DNA from: Streptosporangiaceae bacterium
GTDB lineage: Bacteria > Actinomycetota > Actinomycetes > Streptosporangiales > Streptosporangiaceae
DNA: 5,355 bases
NCBI GenBank assembly: GCA_030040815.1
Contig: JASHSZ010000663.1
Location: 1-5,355, forward strand
Direction: 5' to 3'
Shown in pieces: positions 1-5,073 of this stretch (position 1 is its first letter; each line of letters begins with the position of its first letter). Both the position numbers and the translations under genes were made by a program. The notes below the pieces were generated by a model, which saw nothing but the letters and a program-made list of their open reading frames with translations, was not told where the DNA came from and searched no databases.

Positions 1-471
1 GGAAAGGTCGCCGTCCTCCAGCGGCTTCAGGCGAATGGGAAGCGGGTCGCGTTCGCTGGCGATGGCGTGAACGACGCCGCGGCGCTGGCTCACGCCGACC
101 TCGGAGTGGCAATCGGCTCGGCCGCCGATGCCGCGATCGGGGCCGCCGACCTCACTCTGGTCAGCGGCGACCCGTCAGACCTGGCCACGGCGATTCAACT
201 CGCCCGGGCCACCATTAGGGTAATCAGGGCCAACCTGGCTTGGGCCTCCGCGTACAACGTGATCGCCATCCCGCTTGCTGCGCTCGGCTACGTCAACCCC
301 CTGTTCGCGGGTGCGGCAATGTCCGTCAGCTCGCTGGTTGTGGTCGGCAATAGCTTGCGCCTGCTGCGTTTCAAGCCAGCCACGGCCAGGCGGCAGGCCG
401 TCATAGCAGCCCCTGCGCAGGCAACCCGGACAGCCGACCGAATGGCTGCGCTAGCCGAGGACGGCCAGTGA
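1..471 (+). CDS. copA: Copper-translocating P1B-type ATPase, C-terminal part (5' end outside window)
   Basis: This is the last 156 residues of an inner-membrane ATPase that exports Cu(I) (or Ag(I)) using ATP. The frame is open from base 1, so the actuator domain, the DKTG phosphorylation site and the first six helices lie upstream. Seen: the hinge motif GDGVND at local residues 20-25, followed by AAAL where most relatives have APAL. The run ADLGVAIGSAADAAIGAADL is typical of the P domain. Two final helices lie at about 78-97 and 100-118. The penultimate one carries Tyr-Asn (85-86) and the last carries Met107 with Ser111 (MSVSS). In the CopA family these residues form the transmembrane Cu(I) sites, so monovalent copper is the best substrate call. 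A 33-residue Ala/Arg-rich cytosolic tail follows. The stop overlaps the next start (GTGA), implying one operon with the PCu(A)C-like gene. The exact paralogue (CopA versus a Ctp-type name) cannot be settled without the N-terminus. Confidence 0.93.
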   Translation, partial: GKVAVLQRLQANGKRVAFAGDGVNDAAALAHADLGVAIGSAADAAIGAADLTLVSGDPSDLATAIQLARATIRVIRANLAWASAYNVIAIPLAALGYVNPLFAGAAMSVSSLVVVGNSLRLLRFKPATARRQAVIAAPAQATRTADRMAALAEDGQ

Positions 472-1013
472 CCGCCGCGCCTGCCGGTACAAGCCAGGCC
501 CCAGCCGCTGCCGCGAAGGGGCGGCTCAGCGACGTGGTCCGCGCCGCGGCGGGTCCGTCGATCTGCGCGATCATCCTCATCGCCCTGCTCTCGACCTGGG
601 TTGGCATAGGCGGCGTCGGCACCATCACCCGGATCCGGCTGCAGATCAGTCTTGCGGCAGTTCCGATGCGGGCCTACACGAAGCAGGCGGCCTCGAGGAT
701 CGGCGCCGCAACCACGTTCCTCACTATCCGGAACCTCAGCGGAACGGCAGACGCACTCGTCGCAGTCCGCAGCCCCATCGCCCGCCGAGCAGTCCTGACC
801 GAGCGCGCCGGACCCGCGGGGCGCACGATCACAGTAAGCAGCCTTGAGATCCCGGCCCACGGCACGCTCAACCTGAGCCCGTTCGGAGACGATATCGTTC
901 TTCGCGACCCGGTGCCGTTCGAGAACCTGCAGACCGTCCCGCTGACCCTGACATTCCGCCACGCCGGCACCGTCACCATAAACGCCGCTGTTACTGCGCC
1001 GGGCGCTCCGTGA
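468..1013 (+). CDS. Membrane-anchored PCu(A)C-like (DUF461) protein lacking the copper ligands
   Basis: This 181-residue protein probably sits on the outer face of the membrane. Residues 31-50 form one hydrophobic helix after a short Arg/Lys-containing N-terminus, consistent with an N-in anchor; no lipobox is evident. Residues 64-177 follow the PCu(A)C copper-chaperone pattern: AATTFLTIRN (80-89), GTADALVAVRSPIARRA (92-108), LEIPAHGTLNLSP (126-138), TVPLTLTFRHAGTVT (156-170). Family members bind Cu(I) through H-X10-M-X21-H-X-M. My alignment places Thr111, Thr122, Asp142 and Val144 at those positions, with two residues fewer between the second and third, so no canonical ligand remains. The GTG start overlaps the ATPase stop (GTGA), indicating translational coupling and a related job. 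Classical copper delivery is unlikely; a structural, regulatory or partner-binding role near the exporter is an inference. The fold assignment is fairly sure, the function is not. Confidence 0.82.
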   Translation: MTAAPAGTSQAPAAAAKGRLSDVVRAAAGPSICAIILIALLSTWVGIGGVGTITRIRLQISLAAVPMRAYTKQAASRIGAATTFLTIRNLSGTADALVAVRSPIARRAVLTERAGPAGRTITVSSLEIPAHGTLNLSPFGDDIVLRDPVPFENLQTVPLTLTFRHAGTVTINAAVTAPGAP

Positions 1014-1173
1014 ATCGTCGCGAGCCGAGCGTCGGCCCGGCGTACCAAGACAGTGACCGCTGCGGTGGCACTGCCGATGCTCAAGGTCGGTGACTCGCCC
1101 GCCGGACTGAGCCTGATCGCCAGGGCTGGCCGCGGGTCTATCTGCGTTGCCATCGGCTGCCGAGGGGTGCTGA

Positions 1174-1344
1174 GTTTGTGCCGTGCCCGCCGACCAGGCC
1201 GCGTTCATGGCGGACTCGCAGGTTCCCCAGGGAACGGGCGCGCTTGGCGGGACAGTCAGCGACCCGGCATGGCGGACCAAGCCGGCCTGGTACCTCATCA
1301 CCACGCAAGACAAGATGATCCCGCCGCCCGCGCAGCGGGCGAAG
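1174..1344 (+). pseudogene. Remnant of an alpha/beta hydrolase (C-terminal segment only)
   Basis: The frame beginning after the TGA at 1171-1173 reads, from 1183, PADQAAFMADSQVP, then ALGGTVSDPAWRTKPAWYLI, then DKMIPPPAQR. I recognise this block from the C-terminal third of small alpha/beta-hydrolase (COG0596-type) esterase-like proteins of about 230-270 residues. The Asp codon at 1309-1311, in QDKMIPP, matches the acidic member of the catalytic triad. The nucleophile Ser elbow upstream and the catalytic His segment (usually a G-SHAVYVSQP-like run) downstream are both absent. After about 1344 the frame stays open to a TAG at 1510-1512, but the sequence no longer resembles the family. This is therefore a fragment truncated at both ends, unable to fold as a hydrolase. 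It marks a past deletion or rearrangement. The match comes from remembered family patterns, not a search. Confidence 0.75.
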
Positions 1345-1485
1345 CTCGGCAGCGATCCCGCCGAGCTAGCACAGAATCCGCATAGGCGCCCGCGTTCCGC
1401 GCTTGGGCGCTGGCCTCGGTGCTGGACTTGGGCTCACGCCGGATGTGATGGCAGGGTGACTCGTTGTGGCTCCGCGACCCGTGAG

Positions 1486-1504
1486 CCTGATGGCGCCGGT
1501 CAGG
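1486..1504 (-). terminator. Small hairpin at the 3' end of the efflux gene (weak terminator candidate)
   Basis: CCTGA (1486-1490) pairs with TCAGG (1500-1504) around a GC-rich loop, directly after the minus-strand stop codon at 1505-1507. There is no T-tract, the stem is only 5-6 bp, and it competes with the 1431-1438/1480-1487 dyad. It is placed where a terminator would be expected, but the structure is modest. Confidence 0.3.
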
Positions 1505-2998
1505 TCAACTAGGTGTCAGGTGAGTGGCGGTTGGCGGGGTGCTGGTCGGGGTTGTGGTCGGGACGTTGTGGCGGTGTGGCAGGGCGAGGGCGGGGATGAT
1601 GGCGATGGCTGTGAAGCCGAGTGACCACCAGAACGTGCTGGCGAACGCGGTGGCCTGACCGGCGAGGCCCGCGGCCTGGTGGGTGTGGAGTTGGGTTGCG
1701 AGGATCATGGCGAGGATGGCCGTGCCGAACGCGCCGCCTAGCTGTTGCGCGATCCGGGTGACGCTGGTGGCGTGGGGTACCTGGTCGGTGCGCAGCCCGA
1801 GGTAGGCGGCCGCCATGACGGGGATGGTGACGGCGCCGAGGCCGGCGCCTCGCACGACGAGGCTCAGGCCGAGGAGTATCTCGCTAGTGTGGACGGTCAC
1901 CTGGGTGTAAGCGATGGTGCCGGCCATGGTGAGCACGACACCGGCGAGCACGATCGGGCGCGCGCCGATCTTGTCGGTGAGCGTCCCTGCTTTGCTCCGG
2001 GTGAGCAGCATCCCGACGCCTTGGGGCGCGAGCAGGAGGCCGGCGTAGAGCGCGCTTTGGCCGCGGACCTGCTGGTAGTAGAGGGGCAGGAGCAAGAGTG
2101 CTCCGTAGACACCGAAGCCGGAAAGGAACATGGACGCGATAGAGGCCGAGAAAGACCGCGCCTTGAACAGTCGCAGATCCACCAGCGGCGGGCGGGGGGT
2201 GCGCAGGGCGTGGAGGGCGAATGCACCGAGTAGGGCGACGCCGATAGCGAGGGGTGCGAGCACGATGGCGTGGTCGAATCCTGCATTGATGCCCACTTCG
2301 GTGACCGCGTAGAGGATCGCGGCGAGGCCGGGTGAGAGTAGCACCAGGCCGGTAACGTCGAGGTAAGCGCCCTTGCGCGGGATGCTGCGCGTCAGGCCTC
2401 GCCAGGCCAGGGCAAGGCCAGCGAGCGAGAATGGCACGTTGACCAGGAAGATCCACCGCCAGGAGAGGTTGCTGACGATCAGGCCGCCGATGACCGGCCC
2501 TGCGATCGGCCCGAACAGCCCAGGGAGGCTGACCAGGGCCATGATCCTCCCGAGCTTGCGTCCGCCTGCGGCCTCGACCAGCAGGTTCTGCACGAGGGGC
2601 AGCATCAGGCCGCCGCCGACGCCCTGCAATACCCGGAACCCGATCAGCGCTTCGATGTCCCAGGCAACGCTCGACAGGACCGAGGCGACCATGAACAGGG
2701 CCAGCGCTCCCATCCAGACTTGCTTGGCGCCGAAGCGCTCGCTGGCCCACCCCGCGACGGGGACGACCATGGCGAGTGCGAGTACGTAGCCGCTGATCGT
2801 CCACTGGGCGGTCGACACCGTCGTGTGCAGGCCTTGCGCCAAGTCGTTGATTGCAACGTTGACGATGGTCGTGTCGAACGCGACGAAAAGCACTCCGACC
2901 AGCAGGACCACGGCCAGCTTGATGAACTCGGGGTCCAGCCGCTCCTTCCCGGCCGCTGCTTCTGGTGTTGCTGCGCCGCTCATGGAGCTCCGATCCAC
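1505..2998 (-). CDS. DHA2-family (EmrB/QacA-like) 14-TM multidrug:H+ antiporter, major facilitator superfamily
   Basis: This 497-residue membrane pump should exchange protons for a drug-like or toxic compound; the substrate cannot be read from sequence. Length and hydrophobic pattern fit the 14-helix DHA2 branch. Seen: FDTTIVNVAINDL (41-53, family motif D1 with Asp42), motif A as GWASERFGAKQVW (83-95, Glu87 where Asp is usual), the Arg122 region of motif B (GFRVLQGVGGGLMLP, 120-134), antiporter motif C GPIAGPVIGG (163-172), and a second motif-A copy GTLTDKIGARP (338-348). The cytosolic end after 474 is a His/Thr/Pro-rich tail. Two starts are possible. GTG at 2998 lies 5 nt from a TATCTT hexamer and would be leaderless. 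ATG at 2983 has GGAG 4 nt upstream and gives 492 residues. The gene diverges from a TetR regulator across 91 bp, the usual arrangement for a drug-inducible pump repressed by its neighbour. Confidence 0.93.
   Translation of the reverse strand: MDRSSMSGAATPEAAAGKERLDPEFIKLAVVLLVGVLFVAFDTTIVNVAINDLAQGLHTTVSTAQWTISGYVLALAMVVPVAGWASERFGAKQVWMGALALFMVASVLSSVAWDIEALIGFRVLQGVGGGLMLPLVQNLLVEAAGGRKLGRIMALVSLPGLFGPIAGPVIGGLIVSNLSWRWIFLVNVPFSLAGLALAWRGLTRSIPRKGAYLDVTGLVLLSPGLAAILYAVTEVGINAGFDHAIVLAPLAIGVALLGAFALHALRTPRPPLVDLRLFKARSFSASIASMFLSGFGVYGALLLLPLYYQQVRGQSALYAGLLLAPQGVGMLLTRSKAGTLTDKIGARPIVLAGVVLTMAGTIAYTQVTVHTSEILLGLSLVVRGAGLGAVTIPVMAAAYLGLRTDQVPHATSVTRIAQQLGGAFGTAILAMILATQLHTHQAAGLAGQATAFASTFWWSLGFTAIAIIPALALPHRHNVPTTTPTSTPPTATHLTPS
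2988..2991 (-). promoter_or_regulatory. Shine-Dalgarno-like GGAG before the alternative ATG of the efflux gene
   Basis: On the minus strand, GGAG is followed by CTCC and then the ATG at 2983-2981. The 4-nt gap is short but usable. It favours ATG 2983 if the transcript has a leader. The outer GTG at 2998 has no comparable site in the 12 bases before it. Confidence 0.4.
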
Positions 2999-3003
2999 GC
3001 TTT

Positions 3004-3009
3004 AAGATA
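3004..3009 (-). promoter_or_regulatory. Candidate -10 hexamer (TATCTT) of the efflux gene
   Basis: The minus strand reads TATCTT with the strongly conserved T1, A2 and T6 of TANNNT. It ends 5 nt before the GTG at 2998, so transcription could begin at or beside the start codon (leaderless mRNA). No good -35 lies 16-19 bp upstream, as is common in actinobacterial promoters. The hexamer overlaps dyad box 1, so a bound repressor would block it. Confidence 0.4.
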
Positions 3010-3023
3010 CATCCTGTGCATCT
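3005..3023. promoter_or_regulatory. Dyad box 1, candidate TetR operator
   Basis: The 19 bp AGATACATCCTGTGCATCT form an imperfect palindrome centred on 3014, with six of nine pairs matching (AGATnCA...TGnATCT). On the minus strand it begins AGATGCACA, the same half-site as box 2. It covers the -10-like hexamer of the efflux gene. Size and symmetry suit a TetR dimer; binding itself is inferred. Confidence 0.5.
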
Positions 3024-3053
3024 AATAACTGCTATGGTAACGGCCTGAGGATA

Positions 3054-3070
3054 AGATGCGCAACCGCATC
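3054..3070. promoter_or_regulatory. Dyad box 2, candidate TetR operator
   Basis: GATGCG (3055-3060) and CGCATC (3065-3070) form a perfect 6-bp inverted repeat around CAAC. The box starts AGATGCGCA (3054-3062), matching eight of nine bases with the box 1 half-site. Both boxes also lie beside a copy of CATCCTGTG (3010-3018 and 3067-3075). It occupies the -35/spacer zone of the regulator's own promoter, so autorepression is likely. Confidence 0.5.
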
Positions 3071-3077
3071 CTGTGGT

Positions 3078-3083
3078 TATAGT
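3078..3083 (+). promoter_or_regulatory. Candidate -10 element (TATAGT) of the TetR gene
   Basis: TATAGT matches five of six consensus bases and ends 6 nt before the GTG at 3090. Transcription would start at the first base of that codon, giving a leaderless mRNA, a common arrangement in actinomycetes. No purine-rich ribosome binding site precedes the GTG, which agrees. The 17-bp-spaced -35 position reads GATGCG, a poor match that lies inside dyad box 2. Confidence 0.55.
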
Positions 3084-3089
3084 GGTGCG

Positions 3090-3740
3090 GTGAGCCAGGC
3101 GACTCGATCGACTTCCGCTACGGAGGGCCAACGCGCCTCGCCGCTTCGGCGCCGGCGGGGCGCCGCGCTCGAGGCCGCTGTGCTCGAAGCCGCCTGGGAT
3201 GAGCTATGTGCCGTCGGATATCCAGGCTTGACGCTCGATGGTGTCGCGTCGCGCGCCGGGACCAGCCGGCCGGTGCTTGCCCGGCGCTGGTCCAACCGGG
3301 CGGAGCTGGTCATCGCCGCCCTCCGCCACCGCACCGCCTTCGCCGCGCTCGACACGCCAGACACCGGCACGCTGCGAGGCGACGTGCTCGCCCTGCTGCG
3401 CCAGATGTCCGCCAGTGTCGGTGAGGTCGCCGGGCTGCTCAGCTTCGTCCTCGTCGGCTACTTTGATGCCACCGGGCTTCCGCCCTCGGACCTCCGGGAG
3501 CGGGCCATCGCCGGCACGCCCAGCCGGATGGCCGCCATCATCCAGCGCGCCGTCGATCGCGGCGAGATCGATCCCGGTCGGCTCAGCCCGCGGATAGCCT
3601 CGCTGCCGCTCGATCTCGTGCGCCACGACCTGATCATGAACCGGGCACCCGTACCCGACGACACCCTGACCGAGATCGTCGACCGTATCTTCCTTCCCCT
3701 GGTCCTGGCCGACCCGCCAAAGCCGAGAGCACGGGCATGA
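3090..3740 (+). CDS. TetR-family transcriptional repressor, probable local regulator of the divergent efflux gene
   Basis: This 216-residue cytosolic protein should bind DNA as a dimer and let go on binding a small ligand. After an Arg-rich arm (RRRR, 20-23), the N-terminal helical domain spans about 24-82. Its helix-turn-helix is TLDGVASRAGTSRPVLARRWSNRAEL split over 48-73, where ARRW occupies the usual YRRW position of the recognition helix end. The C-terminal ligand and dimer domain resembles the TetR_C_11 type, with SLPLDLVRHDLIMNRAPVPDD (171-191) and IVDRIFLPLV (196-205). Length is normal. GTG 3090 is the only credible start: there is no other ATG/GTG for 50 bp upstream in frame, and a TATAGT lies at leaderless distance. 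It faces the DHA2 pump across 91 bp containing two related dyads, so repression of the pump and of itself is the likely role. The inducer is unknown. Confidence 0.92.
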   Translation: MSQATRSTSATEGQRASPLRRRRGAALEAAVLEAAWDELCAVGYPGLTLDGVASRAGTSRPVLARRWSNRAELVIAALRHRTAFAALDTPDTGTLRGDVLALLRQMSASVGEVAGLLSFVLVGYFDATGLPPSDLRERAIAGTPSRMAAIIQRAVDRGEIDPGRLSPRIASLPLDLVRHDLIMNRAPVPDDTLTEIVDRIFLPLVLADPPKPRARA

Positions 3741-3811
3741 TCGAAGCGACAGGGGCATCTGCTGAACGGGTCGGACTACCGTAGCCTGAGCCTCTACCGC
3801 GTCGTCAACGG

Positions 3812-3832
3812 GGCGGGTCGCCGAGACCCGCC
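3812..3832 (+). terminator. Hairpin downstream of the TetR gene, probable terminator
   Basis: GGCGGGTC (3812-3819) and GACCCGCC (3825-3832) form a perfect 8-bp GC-rich stem with a 5-nt loop, 71 bases after the tetR stop codon. No T-tract follows, which fits the T-less hairpins often seen in high-GC actinomycetes. The distance from the gene leaves some doubt. Confidence 0.5.
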
Positions 3833-4326
3833 ACTCCCTAATCGGTCCACCTCCGGCGCGACCTGCTCGCCGTCGCTGCGCACGTTGCCTCCAACGACCC
3901 CGCCGCACGTCCGCCCATACTGAGCCCGGCCGCGGCCCCGGCTGGTCCGTGACTCGTCAACGGAGCGGCGATCCGAGTGGCAACAAGCCGACAGGCCAGC
4001 CGGCCACCGCCACCAGCCGTTCAGCTGTTCTCGGCCCTGCGCCGAGCGGTGCCGGTCGAACAGGTCGGTTTCGGCGAGCTTGTGCGTGTCAAGGATGCGT
4101 CACTTCGGCCTGTCCGAAGCTTCAGCCGCCACATCCGCTAGACCCGGTGCGGAGCACCGATGAGGGCCCAGGTCTTCCTTGGCTGCCGGCCGTCCCTGAG
4201 TTTGGGTGCCCAGTGGAATGCCCGCGTGCGCGGGAGACAGCGCACCGCCGATCCCGTACTGTCCTTGCGACCGCCTCTGGTCCCGTCAACGAAGCTGCAG
4301 GATCTCAGATCACCATTACGCAGTTC

Positions 4327-4332
4327 GGGAGG
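4327..4332 (+). promoter_or_regulatory. Candidate ribosome binding site (GGGAGG) of the channel gene
   Basis: GGGAGG lies 12 nt before ATG 4345, longer than the usual 5-9 nt, but it is the only strong purine run nearby. It supports starting the gene at 4345 rather than at the in-frame GTG at 3949. Confidence 0.5.
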
Positions 4333-4344
4333 CTCAACGAGACC

Positions 4345-5019
4345 ATGTCTGCCAACTTGCGCCTTGACCGCGCCCGCGGCGACCTGCCGAGCGTGGCGCG
4401 CCTGCTCACCTTGTCCGACAACGTGGTGGCTATCGCCCTGACCTTGCTGGTGTTGCAGGTCAGGGTGCCAGCTTCGGGCCAGCTCGCCAATCCGGATTCG
4501 GCCGCCGACCTGGCCGCCCAGCTGGCGAGGGAGGCCGACCAATTCATCAGCTACGTGGTCGCGTTCTACGTTGTGGCCCAGTTCTGGCTGGCTCACCACC
4601 GCGTGTTCCGACACGTAGGCGGTCACCACGAAGGGCTGGCCTGGTGGAACTTCGCCTTCTTGTTCACCATCACCGCCATGCCGTTCACCAGCAACCTGCT
4701 AGGGGATTACGGCAACAACCCGCTCGCGGTGGACATCTTCGCGGTCAACCTGCTACTCGCGGCCCTGGCCACGCAGGCGACGCTGCTGTATGGCCGCCGG
4801 CGCGATGTCTTGACCAAGCCAGGCGCTGCGGAGGCGCGGGCCCGCCGGGTACGGCTGACGGTGATGGTGATCGCCGTCGCTGCCTCGATCGGCCTGGCCT
4901 GGGTGAACACCACCGCCGCCAAGTCGTGCTGGCTGCTGATCGCGATCGGGCCGTGGGCGGCGAGCCGTTGGGTTAGCCGGTCCAGCAAGGGCACCACAGC
5001 GGCCCAGCCGCGCCAATAG
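4345..5019 (+). CDS. TMEM175/DUF1211-type potassium channel family protein
   Basis: This 224-residue integral membrane protein has six predicted helices, at about 17-41, 66-88, 98-119, 127-150, 168-188 and 193-211. Bacterial TMEM175 proteins of this size and topology assemble as tetramers and conduct K+ (or monovalent cations). Seen: the helix-1 signature R-x3-[FL]-S-D-x4-AI as R19, LSD (23-25) and AI (29-30), continuing ALTLLVLQVRVP. Leu23 stands where the family's FSD motif has Phe. Helix 2 ends in FWLAHHRVFRHV (80-91), and helix 3 has FTITAMPFTSNLLG (107-120); both are family hallmarks. ATG 4345 is chosen because homology starts about 15 residues later and a GGGAGG precedes it. The frame is open 396 bases further upstream, but that part looks non-coding. 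It stands alone: no partner gene is adjacent and a strong hairpin follows. The family call is confident; ion selectivity and physiological role are inferred from the family. Confidence 0.88.
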   Translation: MSANLRLDRARGDLPSVARLLTLSDNVVAIALTLLVLQVRVPASGQLANPDSAADLAAQLAREADQFISYVVAFYVVAQFWLAHHRVFRHVGGHHEGLAWWNFAFLFTITAMPFTSNLLGDYGNNPLAVDIFAVNLLLAALATQATLLYGRRRDVLTKPGAAEARARRVRLTVMVIAVAASIGLAWVNTTAAKSCWLLIAIGPWAASRWVSRSSKGTTAAQPRQ

Positions 5020-5027
5020 TCCTGTTC

Positions 5028-5073
5028 TATCGGCGGCTAGCGCCTCTGGTTCAGATTGCGCTGGCCGCCGATA
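5028..5073 (+). terminator. Long stem-loop after the channel gene, probable terminator
   Basis: TATCGGCGGCTAGCGC (5028-5043) pairs with GCGCTGGCCGCCGATA (5058-5073) over 16 bp, with a single T-G wobble (5038/5063) and a 14-nt loop. It starts 8 bases after the channel stop codon. There is no T-tract, so it fits a T-less actinobacterial terminator. The symmetry means it could act from either strand. Confidence 0.7.

Larger units (their letters stand above)
1014..1504. other. Stretch without an intact gene, between the copper operon and the efflux gene
   Basis: These 491 bases hold no complete gene. The first part (1014-1173) has open frames on both strands, as high GC predicts, but none has a recognisable domain or a convincing ribosome binding site. 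The middle carries the alpha/beta-hydrolase remnant listed separately. The last part (about 1345-1504) contains several dyads near the convergent end of the efflux gene: GGCTCACG at 1431-1438 pairs with CGTGAGCC at 1480-1487, and a smaller hairpin abuts the efflux stop codon. I see no tRNA, repeat array or insertion-sequence end. Confidence 0.6.
3741..4344. other. About 600 bp without a convincing gene
   Basis: A probable tetR terminator hairpin sits at 3812-3832. Open frames run through, including an in-frame extension upstream of the channel gene from GTG 3949, but its composition (Pro/Arg/Gly-rich, several Cys, no domain) looks non-coding. A second stretch, in another frame, runs from GTG 3977 to TAG 4139-4141 (54 codons) and contains LFSALRRAVPVEQVGFGELV. 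It reads more protein-like but matches nothing I know and lacks a ribosome binding site. A perfect 6-bp hairpin (CGGTGC-GGA-GCACCG, 4145-4159) follows it by three bases. Another small dyad, CCCGC-GTGC-GCGGG, lies at 4221-4234. No tRNA, repeat array or transposase remnant is recognisable. Confidence 0.6.

Noticed and set aside
674..1153. Long minus-strand frame opposite the PCu(A)C-like gene
   Set aside because: It is a shadow of a gene with clear family motifs on the plus strand; high GC keeps the antisense frame open.
1053..1385. 110-codon plus-strand frame between the copper operon and the efflux gene
   Set aside because: Its sequence is not family-like and it overlaps the hydrolase remnant in a different frame; the remnant's frame is the meaningful one.
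1884..3131. Long minus-strand frame overlapping the efflux gene
   Set aside because: It is Arg/Pro-rich with no hydrophobic helices, while the overlapping 1505-2998 frame shows all MFS motifs.
3204..3908. Minus-strand frame opposite the TetR gene
   Set aside because: It has no domain pattern and is explained by codon bias of the plus-strand regulator.
3949..4344. In-frame N-terminal extension of the channel gene from GTG 3949
   Set aside because: The extension is Pro/Arg/Gly/Cys-rich without any domain, family homology begins after ATG 4345, and a purine-rich site precedes that ATG.
5041..5073. GGTTCAGAT run resembling a tRNA T-loop
   Set aside because: It is the loop of the 5028-5073 hairpin; no acceptor, D or anticodon arms can be drawn around it.
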